Shown: positions 1-7,440, counted from the first letter of the stretch. The stretch is DNA of 33,410 bases from an uncultured Lachnospiraceae bacterium (GCA_900550235.1 URRQ01000026.1:1-33410); one strand, 5' to 3'. Notes: generated from the letters alone by a model not told the origin. Program-made: numbers and translations.

Positions 1-181
1 ATATCAGTTCATTATAAAAACCTTAGATTTTTGTCTTGACAACTGAACCACTATAGACAAACTATAAATAGTCAAGAGGTTTTGAAGAAAAATTTTTGAT
101 TATAAAAAGGGTAACCTTAATAAGCCATCTAAATACATCGTATTTCAGATGGAACAGATAAAGGATATGTAAGGTAGAGGA

Positions 182-1357
182 CTAGCGAATTTTCTGAGCG
201 TTAAAGTCGATATCTTGCCTCTCCAATGCATAGATGACTCTAATCAGTTTCTTTGCTACATGTGTCATGGCTACCCTGTGTTTTTTACCTTCTGCACGTT
301 TCTTTGCATAATAGGTTGCAAAGGTTAAATCAAAGCGGATTAGAGGAAGGCAGGCGTTAAGAAGAACATAGCGGAGTTGTGAAGAACCATGTTTTACCAT
401 TCGGCCTCCGTGAGATTCCGTTCCTGATTCGTTAATGCCGGGTTCAATGCCGGCAAATGCGAGCATCTGTCCAGGATTATCAAAGTTTGATATGTCTCCG
501 TATTCAGCGTAAATAACAGCAGCTGAAATGGGACCGATACCCGGTATGGACATATAGTGTGGATGCACTTCTTCTATAAATTTTATAATCTCATTTTCCA
601 GAGTGTTGATTTCTGTGCAAAGAGATTTGTGTAGGGTTAATAAACTGTTGAGTTCAATATCGAAGATGGAATTATTAACACCAACTGTATTGGAAGCAAG
701 CTCCTTTAAACGGAGAAACTGCTGTATGGAGAATTTACCTCTTGAAATGCAGCGAAGTTTGTCATAAGAAGCAGAATTCATACGAGCCATCTTTTCAGCA
801 GAACCATAGTTTTCAAGCAGATATAAAGCTGTTTTGGATAATCGTTCATTAAAGAAAGGATTAAACTCTGGAAATGTATGGTCTAACACGTTGGTAATCT
901 TTACAAGATAGAAGGAACGCTGGCGAATTAGTCGGTCACGTAAACGAGTTAATGACTTTAAGGAATAAGCGTGGTAAAATCCTTTTGAATGGGGTTTGTA
1001 CTCGACAGTCATTAACCAACGAGCTATTGATTCGCAGTCAACAGAGTCGGTTTTGGTTCGCCTTAAAGTCGTAGACTTTTTATATTCCTTGATTAAAACT
1101 GGATTCACTTCCATAAAGCTGTGGTTGGCATTTTTAAGGAAGAGTTCAAGATTGAGGGCATAATGGGCTGTTGATTCAAACCCTATTTTTATATCCTCAG
1201 GATTGGAGAGAGAGTTGAAAGTAGTAATAAGTTCTTCAAAACCAGCTTTATCATTTTTGAAAGTGAACTTTGAAATTACTTTTTGATCAGCTGCTGAAAT
1301 AATGCAGCAATCGTGTTTGTACTTGGAAATATCAATTCCAACAAAGTACAGAGACAT
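182..1357 (-). CDS. IS110-family transposase (DEDD recombinase)
   Basis: The 391-residue product should be the recombinase that excises the element as a circle and inserts it at sites chosen by a bridge RNA. The N-terminal RuvC-like DEDD domain is visible: Asp9 in GIDISK, Glu61 in GFESTAH, and Asp104/Asp107 in TKTDSVD. A coiled middle region follows. The C-terminal Transposase_20 domain begins at about residue 268 with IPGIGPISAA and continues through LAFAGIEPG to HGSSQLRY, where Ser325 or Ser326 would be the catalytic serine. Length is normal for the family and the frame is intact, so the copy may be active. The ATG at 1357 is preceded by a strong AGGAGGTC. The long leader on the 5' side fits the IS110 subgroup, which encodes its guide RNA upstream of the gene, rather than IS1111, where it is downstream. 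Confidence 0.93.
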   Translation of the reverse strand: MSLYFVGIDISKYKHDCCIISAADQKVISKFTFKNDKAGFEELITTFNSLSNPEDIKIGFESTAHYALNLELFLKNANHSFMEVNPVLIKEYKKSTTLRRTKTDSVDCESIARWLMTVEYKPHSKGFYHAYSLKSLTRLRDRLIRQRSFYLVKITNVLDHTFPEFNPFFNERLSKTALYLLENYGSAEKMARMNSASYDKLRCISRGKFSIQQFLRLKELASNTVGVNNSIFDIELNSLLTLHKSLCTEINTLENEIIKFIEEVHPHYMSIPGIGPISAAVIYAEYGDISNFDNPGQMLAFAGIEPGINESGTESHGGRMVKHGSSQLRYVLLNACLPLIRFDLTFATYYAKKRAEGKKHRVAMTHVAKKLIRVIYALERQDIDFNAQKIR

Positions 1358-1383
1358 AGATAAGACCTCCTGAAATAATATTT

Positions 1384-1560
1384 AGCACTGTTGTCTTCCA
1401 CAGAGAATTTGGCTGTGTAATCACGTAAATAGAAACGTCTAATGAACGAAGGGTTCTATGCGTTAACAAACTAATTACCAGTAATAGACGAAAAGCTGTG
1501 GTCTGAGTTACCTCGGAACAGTCAAAGCCGTAATAGAATAGAAACAGATCCACAGTGCTT
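1384..1560 (-). ncRNA. Putative bridge RNA of the IS110 element
   Basis: The transposase leader has no credible gene. An 8-bp inverted repeat frames it: AGCACTGT at 1384-1391 and ACAGTGCT at 1552-1559, 176 bases from end to end. This is about the length reported for the IS621 bridge RNA. On the minus strand a TATAAT (1566-1571) with a weak TTGGGT 17 bases further upstream would start transcription almost exactly at the outer repeat arm. What is seen is the repeat, its spacing and the promoter. The bridge RNA role is inferred from the IS110 family. Target- and donor-binding loops were not assigned. Confidence 0.5.
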
Positions 1561-1660
1561 TAAGTATTATAATGGAGTATTCAGTAAAACCCAAGAGATT
1601 GGGAGAAAGGAGAATAATCCATTACCCTCAAAAGAGGATAATTGGATTATACGTGATAGT

Positions 1661-2266
1661 ATGACAATAGATACAAATGATTTATTAAACAGTATTTTAT
1701 CCAGTCTTTCCCGCATTGATTATGTGCGTCCGAAAGACATTCCAAATATTGAACTCTATATGGATCAAGTTACAACATTTATGGAAGAGCAACTTCGTTC
1801 TACTAAACGTTATGAAGAAGATAAAATTCTTACCAAAACAATGATCAACAATTATTCAAAGAATAATCTACTTCCTCCACCGGAGAAAAAGAAGTATTCA
1901 AAGGGACATGTTCTTCTTCTTATTTTTATCTACTATTTTAAAAATATCTTGTCTATCAAAGATATTGAGACTTTATTAGATCCTCTTACGGATAGATTTT
2001 TCCATGCGGATTCTGATATCAGTTTGACTTCAATCTACGAAGAAGTATGTGCGTTAGAAAAAAGCCGCATCGATTCCTTAATTGAAGATGTAAAAAACAG
2101 TTACACCCAGTCACAGAATACTTTCCAAAACGCAGATCAAGAGCACAAAGAACTTCTGCAGCTCTTCACATTTATTTGTACCTTAAGTTTTGATGTATAT
2201 GTAAAAAAACAGATGATCGAGAAAATGATCGATCTGCTTCCGGATCCGGAGAAGAAAAAGAAATAG
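1661..2266 (+). CDS. DUF1836 domain-containing protein
   Basis: The 201-residue protein matches DUF1836, a Firmicutes family with a MerR-like helix-turn-helix feel and no assigned target. The recognisable block runs from about residue 58 to 110: TKTMINNYSKNNLLPPPEKK followed by a hydrophobic helix and LSIKDIETLLDP. The C-terminal half is helical and charged, ending in a Lys-rich tail. There is no signal peptide or membrane segment, so it is probably cytoplasmic. The chosen ATG lacks a good ribosome binding site: AAAGAGG at 1631-1637 lies 23 bases away. The reading frame stays open upstream of the ATG, so the true start may differ or the IS110 insertion upstream may have changed the leader. 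It is a single-gene unit ending in the terminator at 2278-2310. Confidence 0.8.
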   Translation: MTIDTNDLLNSILSSLSRIDYVRPKDIPNIELYMDQVTTFMEEQLRSTKRYEEDKILTKTMINNYSKNNLLPPPEKKKYSKGHVLLLIFIYYFKNILSIKDIETLLDPLTDRFFHADSDISLTSIYEEVCALEKSRIDSLIEDVKNSYTQSQNTFQNADQEHKELLQLFTFICTLSFDVYVKKQMIEKMIDLLPDPEKKKK

Positions 2267-2277
2267 GAATATTGCAG

Positions 2278-2310
2278 AAAGCGTGAGCTCTTTCGGAACT
2301 CACGCTTTTT
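2278..2310. terminator. Rho-independent terminator, probably bidirectional
   Basis: GCGTGAG at 2281-2287 pairs with CTCACGC at 2299-2305. The stem is followed by a T-run on the plus strand and flanked by A residues on the other side. It lies between the convergent DUF1836 and TrpR-like genes and can serve both. Confidence 0.88.
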
Positions 2311-2601
2311 TTACTTATCATTCATTCTTTCAAATACCATATCATATCCATCATTTCCATAATTCAAGGAACGATTTACACGGCTGATTGTTGCAGTCGA
2401 AGCACCTGTCTTCTCCGCAATTTCGAGATAAGTCTTTTGTTCTCTTAACATTTTTGCCACTTCAAATCTCTGAGATAAAGATAGTAATTCATTAATCGTA
2501 CAGATATCCTCGAAAAACGTATAACACTCTTCTTTATCCTTCAGACTCAAAATCGCATCAAACAGATAATCTACAGCCTCTGTCCTAATCTTCTTACTCA
2601 T
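2311..2601 (-). CDS. YerC/YecD family TrpR-related regulator
   Basis: The 96-residue product is a small DNA-binding protein of the TrpR superfamily. The N-terminal half is helical. The helix-turn-helix lies at about residues 56-80: TYLEIAEKTGASTATISRVN followed by RSLNYG. This closely parallels the TrpR reading head (ELGAGIATITRGSNSL). The length is typical of YerC, whose physiological target is not established. The ATG at 2601 follows AGGAGATTAGGAG. The gene is transcribed alone from a promoter at 2651-2679, and a trp-operator-like sequence lies between that promoter and the gene, which suggests autoregulation. It ends at the shared terminator at 2278-2310. The family call is firm; the ligand and regulon are unknown. 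Confidence 0.9.
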   Translation of the reverse strand: MSKKIRTEAVDYLFDAILSLKDKEECYTFFEDICTINELLSLSQRFEVAKMLREQKTYLEIAEKTGASTATISRVNRSLNYGNDGYDMVFERMNDK

Positions 2602-2628
2602 AGCTCCTAATCTCCTACTTTCTAGTAT

Positions 2629-2679
2629 CGTACTACTTAACTACTTTTACATTTTAACACACTAAACTTTTAAAGTCTA
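2629..2679 (-). promoter_or_regulatory. Promoter and trp-operator-like site of the TrpR-like gene
   Basis: On the minus strand a TAGACT (2674-2679) and TAAAAT (2651-2656) are separated by 17 bases, placing the transcript start near 2644. The next 16 bases (2629-2644) read GTAGTTAAGTAGTACG. This matches the E. coli trp operator stretch CTAGTTAACTAGTACG at 14 of 16 positions, as recalled from established knowledge. Binding by the downstream TrpR-like protein is inferred. The -35 overlaps the stop codon of the PHP gene. Confidence 0.5.
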
Positions 2680-3402
2680 CACTTTTTTCCATTGTTTTAA
2701 ATGTCTTTTCAACTTTTCATAAGATGTAGTAACTACCAGTTCTTCCGGAAAATCACATTCTCTAAGTACTTCATTTACATAGCTGAAATTTGCTACATCT
2801 ACGTCTACATGGGAATCACTTCCTGTCGTAATATATACGCCATTTTTTTTGCAAAGTTTCAATAGATTCAGCGAATTTTCCCGAGTCCCCATACGAAATC
2901 CTCCAGGAGTTAACGATGAATTATTCACTTCAAGAAGTGTTCCTGTTTCTTTTGCCACAGCTACAAGTTTTTCATAATCTATCGGAAATCTTCCGTCATC
3001 CGGATGTCCTATAATCTGAACATATGGATTTTTCATCGCATTTATATATGCCTTTGTATTTTCCTCCATTCCGCGACTTTCACCATAGCACGGCGGATGC
3101 ACACTTGCTATCACTAAATCCATCTGTTGCAATAAATTCTCCGGCAAATCTACATTTCCTTCTTCATCCAGAATATTAAGTTCCACTCCAAACATCATTT
3201 TTATTCCATACATTTCTCGCGGAATCACCCCAAGATTGGAAAAATAAAATCTTCCACATGTCTCCGGCATCGTTGGTGCATGTTCTGTAATCGCCAATGC
3301 TTCAAGTCCTGCTTCTGCACCTACTTTTGCCATTTCTCGAATTGTACTATAGGCATGGCCGCTCGCAATTGTGTGCGAATGTGTATCTACTTTAATTCTC
3401 AT
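2677..3402 (-). CDS. PHP-domain phosphoesterase (YcdX-like)
   Basis: This is a metal-dependent PHP (polymerase and histidinol phosphatase) hydrolase resembling YcdX-type phosphatases. Metal-binding motifs appear in order: DTHSHT near the N terminus, AITEHAP at about residue 40, a GVELN glutamate, ASVHPP, a GHPDDGRFP histidine, and TGSDSH near residue 200. The set looks complete, so it should be active; the substrate is unknown. An upstream in-frame ATG at 3423 exists, but GGGAGG at 3411-3416 sits 8 bases before the ATG at 3402 (5 before the one at 3405), so the start was moved inward. It is probably a single gene with an extended -10 promoter at 3429-3437. Confidence 0.85.
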   Translation of the reverse strand: MRIKVDTHSHTIASGHAYSTIREMAKVGAEAGLEALAITEHAPTMPETCGRFYFSNLGVIPREMYGIKMMFGVELNILDEEGNVDLPENLLQQMDLVIASVHPPCYGESRGMEENTKAYINAMKNPYVQIIGHPDDGRFPIDYEKLVAVAKETGTLLEVNNSSLTPGGFRMGTRENSLNLLKLCKKNGVYITTGSDSHVDVDVANFSYVNEVLRECDFPEELVVTTSYEKLKRHLKQWKKV

Positions 3403-3428
3403 CATTTCTTCCTCCCTTTGCATTCTTT

Positions 3429-3437
3429 AGTATAGCA
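3429..3437 (-). promoter_or_regulatory. Extended -10 promoter of the PHP gene
   Basis: On the minus strand the sequence reads TGCTATACT with no good -35. The same TGCTATACT appears in the paaK operon promoter. It lies just past the terminator of the upstream lipoprotein gene. Confidence 0.5.
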
Positions 3438-3438
3438 C

Positions 3439-3470
3439 AAAAACAGACTGCAGAAACCCGCAATCTGTTT
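3439..3470 (-). terminator. Rho-independent terminator of the lipoprotein gene
   Basis: Read on the minus strand, AAACAGATTGC (3460-3470) pairs with GCAGTCTGTTT (3441-3451) through one G-U wobble and an 8-base loop. The stem runs into a T-rich tract. It starts 16 bases after the stop codon of the substrate-binding protein. Confidence 0.8.
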
Positions 3471-3486
3471 TGTACACTTGTTTTTT

Positions 3487-4524
3487 TTATTTTATTGCTT
3501 TTTCTGCAAATTCTGTTACAACAAGTTCTTCGTATGGTGTCCGTTTTTCTAATTCACCTGCATCTTCTAAAATATACTGCAAGAGTTCGAAGCTTTCTTT
3601 TTCAAAGATAAGATTCTCCTTCCATGTCTCTTGCTCATAGTATCTTGTTACAATGGTTGTAATCGTATCCAGGTCAGATTCTTTAAACTGCGGCTGGATA
3701 ATCTTCGCAATCTCTTCCGGAGAATGATTTTTTACATAATCCATTCCCTTTTGAAGTGCATTTGTGAATCCTTGTAATACATCCCTATGACTTTCTATAT
3801 AACTTTTTTTTGCTGAAAATGCGGTATACGGAACATAACCGCTATCTGTTCCAAGAGAAGCCACTACATGACCTTTTCCTTCCTGTTCAAGAATTGTAGC
3901 ACTTGGCTCGAATTCGACGGTGAAATCCGCCTTCCCTTCAGAGAACGCAGCGCCTGTGGAACCAAAATCAATGTTCTGATCAATCTTGACATCTTTTTGT
4001 GGCTTCATCCCATTCTGTTTCAGAATATACTCAAATACCATCTCCGGCATGCCACCTTTTCTTCCACCAAGTACTTCCTTTCCTTCCAAATCTTTCCATT
4101 CAAATTCCGGCATTTCTTCTCTTGCCACGAGGAAGTTCCCGGCTCTTTGCGTCAGTTGTGCAAAATTCACCACGTAATCTTTCGCTCCTTCATTATAGGT
4201 ATAAATAGATGCCTCCGAACCCATAAATCCAATTTGTGCTTCTCCCGATATTACAGCGGTCATTGTCTTATCCGCCCCAAATCCTGTCACAAGCGTCAAA
4301 TCAACGCCTTCCTCTGCGAAATATCCTTCCTCTATCGCAACGTATAGCGGCGCATAGAAAATGGAATGTGCAACTTCATTCAAAACTACTTTTTCCATCT
4401 GTTTCTCTTCTTTAGGCTTCACTTCTTTTACCGTTTCTTTTACTTTTTCCCCGCATCCTGCCGATAACAGTAACATCCCAACCAGCAGCAATGTCATTCC
4501 TAATGAAAGTATTCTTTTTTTCAT
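3487..4524 (-). CDS. ABC transporter substrate-binding lipoprotein (NMT1/SsuA-like)
   Basis: This is an extracytoplasmic solute-binding lipoprotein of the NMT1/THI5/SsuA type, a family that binds pyrimidine thiamine precursors, sulfonates or nitrate. The signal peptide runs MKKRILSLGM through a Leu-rich core to the lipobox LLSAGC. A short Lys/Glu linker follows. The mature domain begins with HSIFYAPLYVAIEEGYFAEE and later has GGRKGGMPE, both typical of the fold. The start at 4524 was chosen over 4557 because GGGGAGGAG directly precedes it. No permease or ATPase gene is adjacent and no thiamine riboswitch was recognised upstream, so the ligand cannot be named. It must work with a transporter encoded elsewhere. 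It ends at the terminator at 3439-3470. Confidence 0.85.
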   Translation of the reverse strand: MKKRILSLGMTLLLVGMLLLSAGCGEKVKETVKEVKPKEEKQMEKVVLNEVAHSIFYAPLYVAIEEGYFAEEGVDLTLVTGFGADKTMTAVISGEAQIGFMGSEASIYTYNEGAKDYVVNFAQLTQRAGNFLVAREEMPEFEWKDLEGKEVLGGRKGGMPEMVFEYILKQNGMKPQKDVKIDQNIDFGSTGAAFSEGKADFTVEFEPSATILEQEGKGHVVASLGTDSGYVPYTAFSAKKSYIESHRDVLQGFTNALQKGMDYVKNHSPEEIAKIIQPQFKESDLDTITTIVTRYYEQETWKENLIFEKESFELLQYILEDAGELEKRTPYEELVVTEFAEKAIK

Positions 4525-4590
4525 AAGCTCCTCCCCTTTAGAGTTTTCTTTTATCACTATATGAAAAAAAGAAGAATCTGTGATATTCTA

Positions 4591-5067
4591 TCAACACATT
4601 ACAATGATCTTCCGCGGAGTTGTCTGTGGTGGATTACTTCGTGTTGTCATACCATAATAGATGATCAAAATATTATCTCCAACCGAACATGTGAAGTTCT
4701 GCCCGTTTGATGTTACAATTTCCGTAGAATAAGAAATATTCAGTTGGAGGGAACCATCTTCTGCCAATAAAGTTTCGTCAAAAAATCCTACATATACCGT
4801 TTCGTTTGCATTACTTCTTCCAATGATCAATGCTTGATATTGTGGTGGCATAATAAGCGGAGCCGGTGCATTTGCATCATAAAATGCAGTCACACGCATT
4901 CCTATTCGAAGTCTCACCATATCAATCACATATGTCTCTGGTGAAACAATCATTTGAGTCACTCCTTCTTGATTGCGAATGGTTACAATCTGTTGGCAAC
5001 AGTCCTCCGATGCCGATTCTATTCTTTGCACAATTCCTGTGATTGAAAGTAAATTTAATTGATCCAT
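4591..5067 (-). CDS. Unrecognised 158-residue beta-rich protein
   Basis: I do not recognise this protein. It has no signal peptide or membrane segment and is rich in short hydrophobic strands. Regions around residues 7-35 (LSITGIVQRIES), 55-85 (GMRVTAFYDANAP through QALIIG) and 115-158 (SVGDNILIIYYG) look like beta barrels of the OB type, though this is only an impression. Cysteines include an adjacent pair near residue 23, one near 130 and the last residue. The start at 5067 has AGGATGG about 9 bases upstream, and a TATAAT-like hexamer (5095-5100) lies further up. The 66-base gap to the lipoprotein gene has no clear terminator, so the two could be co-transcribed. A surface, spore-coat or nucleic-acid-binding role are all open. 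Confidence 0.7.
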   Translation of the reverse strand: MDQLNLLSITGIVQRIESASEDCCQQIVTIRNQEGVTQMIVSPETYVIDMVRLRIGMRVTAFYDANAPAPLIMPPQYQALIIGRSNANETVYVGFFDETLLAEDGSLQLNISYSTEIVTSNGQNFTCSVGDNILIIYYGMTTRSNPPQTTPRKIIVMC

Positions 5068-5223
5068 AAATAAGTTCCATCCTGTTTTTTATTTATTATA
5101 TGTTCTTTTTGAAATTACTGATACACTATTTCCCCTTCTTACATACTCCATCACCCTTTTTTATTTTCCGACTTTTTTCGTCTTTATTTTTGTATATTTT
5201 CTACGATTTAAGAACGATATTTA

Positions 5224-5274
5224 TTGACTTTTCTATGTAATAATGCTAATATGTAACAGTATCATTTTTGATAC
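5224..5274 (+). promoter_or_regulatory. Cold-shock gene promoter with 5'-end hairpin
   Basis: TTGACT (5224-5229) and TAATAT (5247-5252) are separated by exactly 17 bases. The predicted transcript starts near 5259, where a perfect 6-bp hairpin begins (GTATCA at 5259-5264, TGATAC at 5269-5274, four-T loop). The leader is about 50 bases long and ends in GGAGG before the ATG. The rest of the gene-free stretch 5068-5223 is AT-rich, and beyond the possible minus-strand -10 at 5095-5100 I see nothing else in it. Confidence 0.75.
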
Positions 5275-5310
5275 ATTGACTATTTTTATTTAATTTATGG
5301 AGGTATCGAT

Positions 5311-5508
5311 ATGAAAGGTACAGTAAAATGGTTTAACAACCAAAAAGGATACGGATTTATTTCCGATGAATCTGGAAACGATGTTTTTGTTCACTACTCA
5401 GGATTGGTAATGGATGGATTTAAATCCTTAGAAGAAGGCCAGGCAGTTGAATTTGATGTGACTGAAGGCGCAAAAGGACCGCAGGCTGTAAACGTCGTAA
5501 AACTTTAA
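5311..5508 (+). CDS. Cold-shock protein, CspA family
   Basis: The 65-residue single-domain RNA chaperone is of normal length for the family. It opens with MKGTVKWFNNQKGYGFI, which contains the RNP1-type KGYGFI motif, and RNP2-type VFVHYSGL follows at about residues 26-33. The aromatic residues expected to stack on single-stranded nucleic acid (Trp8, Phe9, Tyr15, Phe17, Phe27, His29) are present. It is transcribed alone from the strong promoter at 5224-5252, with GGAGG six bases before the ATG. Some 120 bases downstream are AT-rich before the terminator at 5629-5676. Whether it is cold-induced or constitutive cannot be read from sequence. Confidence 0.95.
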   Translation: MKGTVKWFNNQKGYGFISDESGNDVFVHYSGLVMDGFKSLEEGQAVEFDVTEGAKGPQAVNVVKL

Positions 5509-5628
5509 TTTTATTTTATATGTGCCTTTTATTTATTTGATTATATATTTTTATTTATAAACTTTGCATTATAGTGGAGATGTTTGATTTAGTATTTAAA
5601 AAGCAACAGTAAGGTGTAAGACGTAACT

Positions 5629-5676
5629 AAAAAGGAGTTTGAAACACAATTCACAGTTTCAAACTCCTTTTTTCTC
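5629..5676. terminator. Strong bidirectional terminator
   Basis: A perfect 17-bp stem (AAAAAGGAGTTTGAAAC at 5629-5645, its complement at 5656-5672) has a 10-base loop, with T-runs on either strand. It lies 10 bases past the end of the aromatic-acid operon and downstream of the cold-shock gene, so it serves both. Confidence 0.92.
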
Positions 5677-5685
5677 TTTTTCTAA

Positions 5686-6117
5686 TTACAAATTCGCTTT
5701 ATATGCTTCCTCTTCTTCCCATACATCGAATCCGCCTTCTCTCAAAATGCGAATCGCTTTTTCTGGAATCTCTGTTTTCAAGATAGCCGAAGCATCTTCT
5801 CCATTTGCAAAAGCATACATATATTCTACATTCACACCATTTTCTACAAGAAGATGCATCGCTTTACTCAAAGAGCCTGTTGCATGAGGCACACGAAGTG
5901 CTATTACTTTTGTAATCATAGCAACAATTCCAGCTTCTTTTAATACATCTCTTCCTTTTACCGGATCTGATACGATCAAACGAAGCATCCCATAATCAGA
6001 GGTATCCGCAAGACTCAAAGCTACAATATTCACATCGTTTCGTCCAAGTACTCGCAATACTTCGTCCAATCTTCCTTCTCTATTCTCCAAAAAGATTGAT
6101 AATTGTTTGATTGTCAT
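5686..6117 (-). CDS. Tandem ACT-domain protein (second copy)
   Basis: The 143-residue protein is made of two ACT domains, at about residues 1-70 and 72-140. The first opens with TIKQLSIFLENREGRLDEVL, a typical ACT start, and contains GMLRLIVSD. The second contains LSKAMHLLVENGVNVEYMYAF. There is no catalytic domain. Free-standing ACT proteins commonly bind amino acids or related ligands and modulate a partner. It is the last gene of the operon, 12 bases after the paaK at 6130-7440, and resembles the ACT protein at 7483-7902. A role as an aromatic amino acid sensor for the adjacent ligase is inferred. Confidence 0.88.
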   Translation of the reverse strand: MTIKQLSIFLENREGRLDEVLRVLGRNDVNIVALSLADTSDYGMLRLIVSDPVKGRDVLKEAGIVAMITKVIALRVPHATGSLSKAMHLLVENGVNVEYMYAFANGEDASAILKTEIPEKAIRILREGGFDVWEEEEAYKANL

Positions 6118-6129
6118 ACGCTTTGCCTC

Positions 6130-7440
6130 CTATAATTTTCTATTATCAATGACACGTTTTGCTTTTCCTTCACTTCTCTCAATGGATTTCGGTTCCACAA
6201 GTTTTACCCTTACAGAGACTCCGATTGCCTGTTTGATTACATTACCGATTCTCTTTTTCAAATCATCTAATTTTCGAATTTCATCAGAAAAATAACGTTC
6301 ATCAACTTCCACCATAACAGTAAGTACATCCAGGTTATTTTCTCGATCCACGATCAGAAGATAATGTGGCAAAGCTCCGTGAATGGAAAGTAGCGCTGTC
6401 TCAATCTGTGTTGGGAATACATTCACTCCACGGATAACTTTCATATCATCTGTGCGGCCTTTGAATTTTGATATTCGAGGCAATGTTCTTCCGCAAGCGC
6501 ACTTTGTACGATCCATACTTGTCAAATCTTTTGTTCGATAACGAAGAAGAGGCATTGCTTCTTTCGTAAGCGTTGTAAAAATCAGTTCTCCAGTTTCTCC
6601 ATCTTCTACCTGTTGATTTGTCTGTGGATCCAGTATCTCAGGAAGGAAGTGATCTTCAAAAATATGTAATCCATTGTGATGAATACATTCCATTGCAACT
6701 CCCGGTCCCATAATTTCACACAAACCATAGATATCAAATGCATTGATATGTAATTTTTGTTCGATTTCTTTTTGCATTTCTACTGTCCATGGTTCTGCTC
6801 CAAAGATTCCTGTCTTTAATTTTAATTTATCCACAAGTCCTGCTTCTTCCAACGCCTCCGCCAAGTGCAATGCGTAAGATGGCGTACACGCCATTGCAGT
6901 TGCTCCAAAATCTTCCAGACACATCATTTGTCTTTGTGTATTTCCTGCAGACATCGGAATCGCAAGAGCTCCGAGCGCTCTCGCTCCAAAATCAATACCA
7001 AGGCCTCCGGTAAATAATCCATATCCATAACATACATGAATGATATCTTCTTCTGTTAGTCCTGCCATTGTCATAGCTCTGGCAACACATTCTCCCCAAA
7101 TCTCTGTATCATGCTGTGTATAAGATGCCAGTGTCAGTTTACCTGTCGTACCAGATGTTCCTTGAACACGGGCTACTTTTGATTTTGGTACTGCCAAAAG
7201 TCCAAACGGATAGTTTTCTCTTAAATCATCTTTTGTTGTAAAAGGAAGTTTATGAATATCTTCCACTCCCTTGATATCTCCTGGTTCTACTCCCAATTCT
7301 TTCATCTTGCGATTGTAAAACGGCACATGCTCATATACATTTGCCACTTGCTTTACAAGCCGTTCGCTTTGCAAGGCAATCATCTCGTCCCTGCTCATGC
7401 ACTCAATTTCCGGCCGTCTGATTCTTTCCTGCCACTCCAT
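6130..7440 (-). CDS. paaK: Phenylacetate--CoA ligase (second copy in operon)
   Basis: This 436-residue AMP-forming ligase joins phenylacetate (or related aryl acetates) to CoA using ATP. As expected for PaaK, it begins near EWQERIRRPEIECMSRDEM, carries the nucleotide-binding loop TSGTTGK at about residues 95-101, YGLCEIMGPGVAMEC in the centre, and the C-terminal ATPase lid with DDMKVIRGVNVFPTQIE. Length is full for the family. The ATG at 7440 follows GAAGGAGAG. A paralogue of the same length lies at 10234-11544, and the two differ throughout, for example TSGTTGKLTLAS versus SSGTTGKPTVVG, so this is an old duplication rather than a recent one. Neighbours iorA/iorB make aryl-acetyl-CoA, so the ligase could run in reverse to release free acid. 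Substrate preference is unknown. Confidence 0.92.
   Translation of the reverse strand: MEWQERIRRPEIECMSRDEMIALQSERLVKQVANVYEHVPFYNRKMKELGVEPGDIKGVEDIHKLPFTTKDDLRENYPFGLLAVPKSKVARVQGTSGTTGKLTLASYTQHDTEIWGECVARAMTMAGLTEEDIIHVCYGYGLFTGGLGIDFGARALGALAIPMSAGNTQRQMMCLEDFGATAMACTPSYALHLAEALEEAGLVDKLKLKTGIFGAEPWTVEMQKEIEQKLHINAFDIYGLCEIMGPGVAMECIHHNGLHIFEDHFLPEILDPQTNQQVEDGETGELIFTTLTKEAMPLLRYRTKDLTSMDRTKCACGRTLPRISKFKGRTDDMKVIRGVNVFPTQIETALLSIHGALPHYLLIVDRENNLDVLTVMVEVDERYFSDEIRKLDDLKKRIGNVIKQAIGVSVRVKLVEPKSIERSEGKAKRVIDNRKL

Larger units (their letters stand above)
60..1580 (-). mobile_element. IS110-family insertion sequence (edges approximate)
   Basis: The element consists of one DEDD transposase gene with a noncoding leader of about 200 bases and a shorter noncoding tail. 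IS110 elements normally lack terminal inverted repeats and long target duplications, and none are seen here. The edges are therefore guesses: on the leader side, just beyond the -10 hexamer at 1566-1571; on the tail side, somewhere in 1-120. The tail holds a hairpin (125-152) and a TTGACT hexamer on the minus strand (70-75). The element lies just upstream of the DUF1836 gene. Confidence 0.7.

Noticed and set aside
1332..1553. A 73-codon minus-strand frame across the IS110 leader
   Set aside because: It overlaps the transposase start in another frame, has no ribosome site and lies in the putative bridge RNA.
3868..4347. A 159-codon plus-strand frame opposite the substrate-binding protein gene
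   Set aside because: The minus-strand gene has signal peptide, lipobox and family motifs; the opposite frame has none.
4561..4589. A 5-bp AGAAT/ATTCT hairpin followed by T residues on the minus strand, upstream of the lipoprotein gene
   Set aside because: The stem is short and all but one pair are A-T, too weak to call as a terminator.
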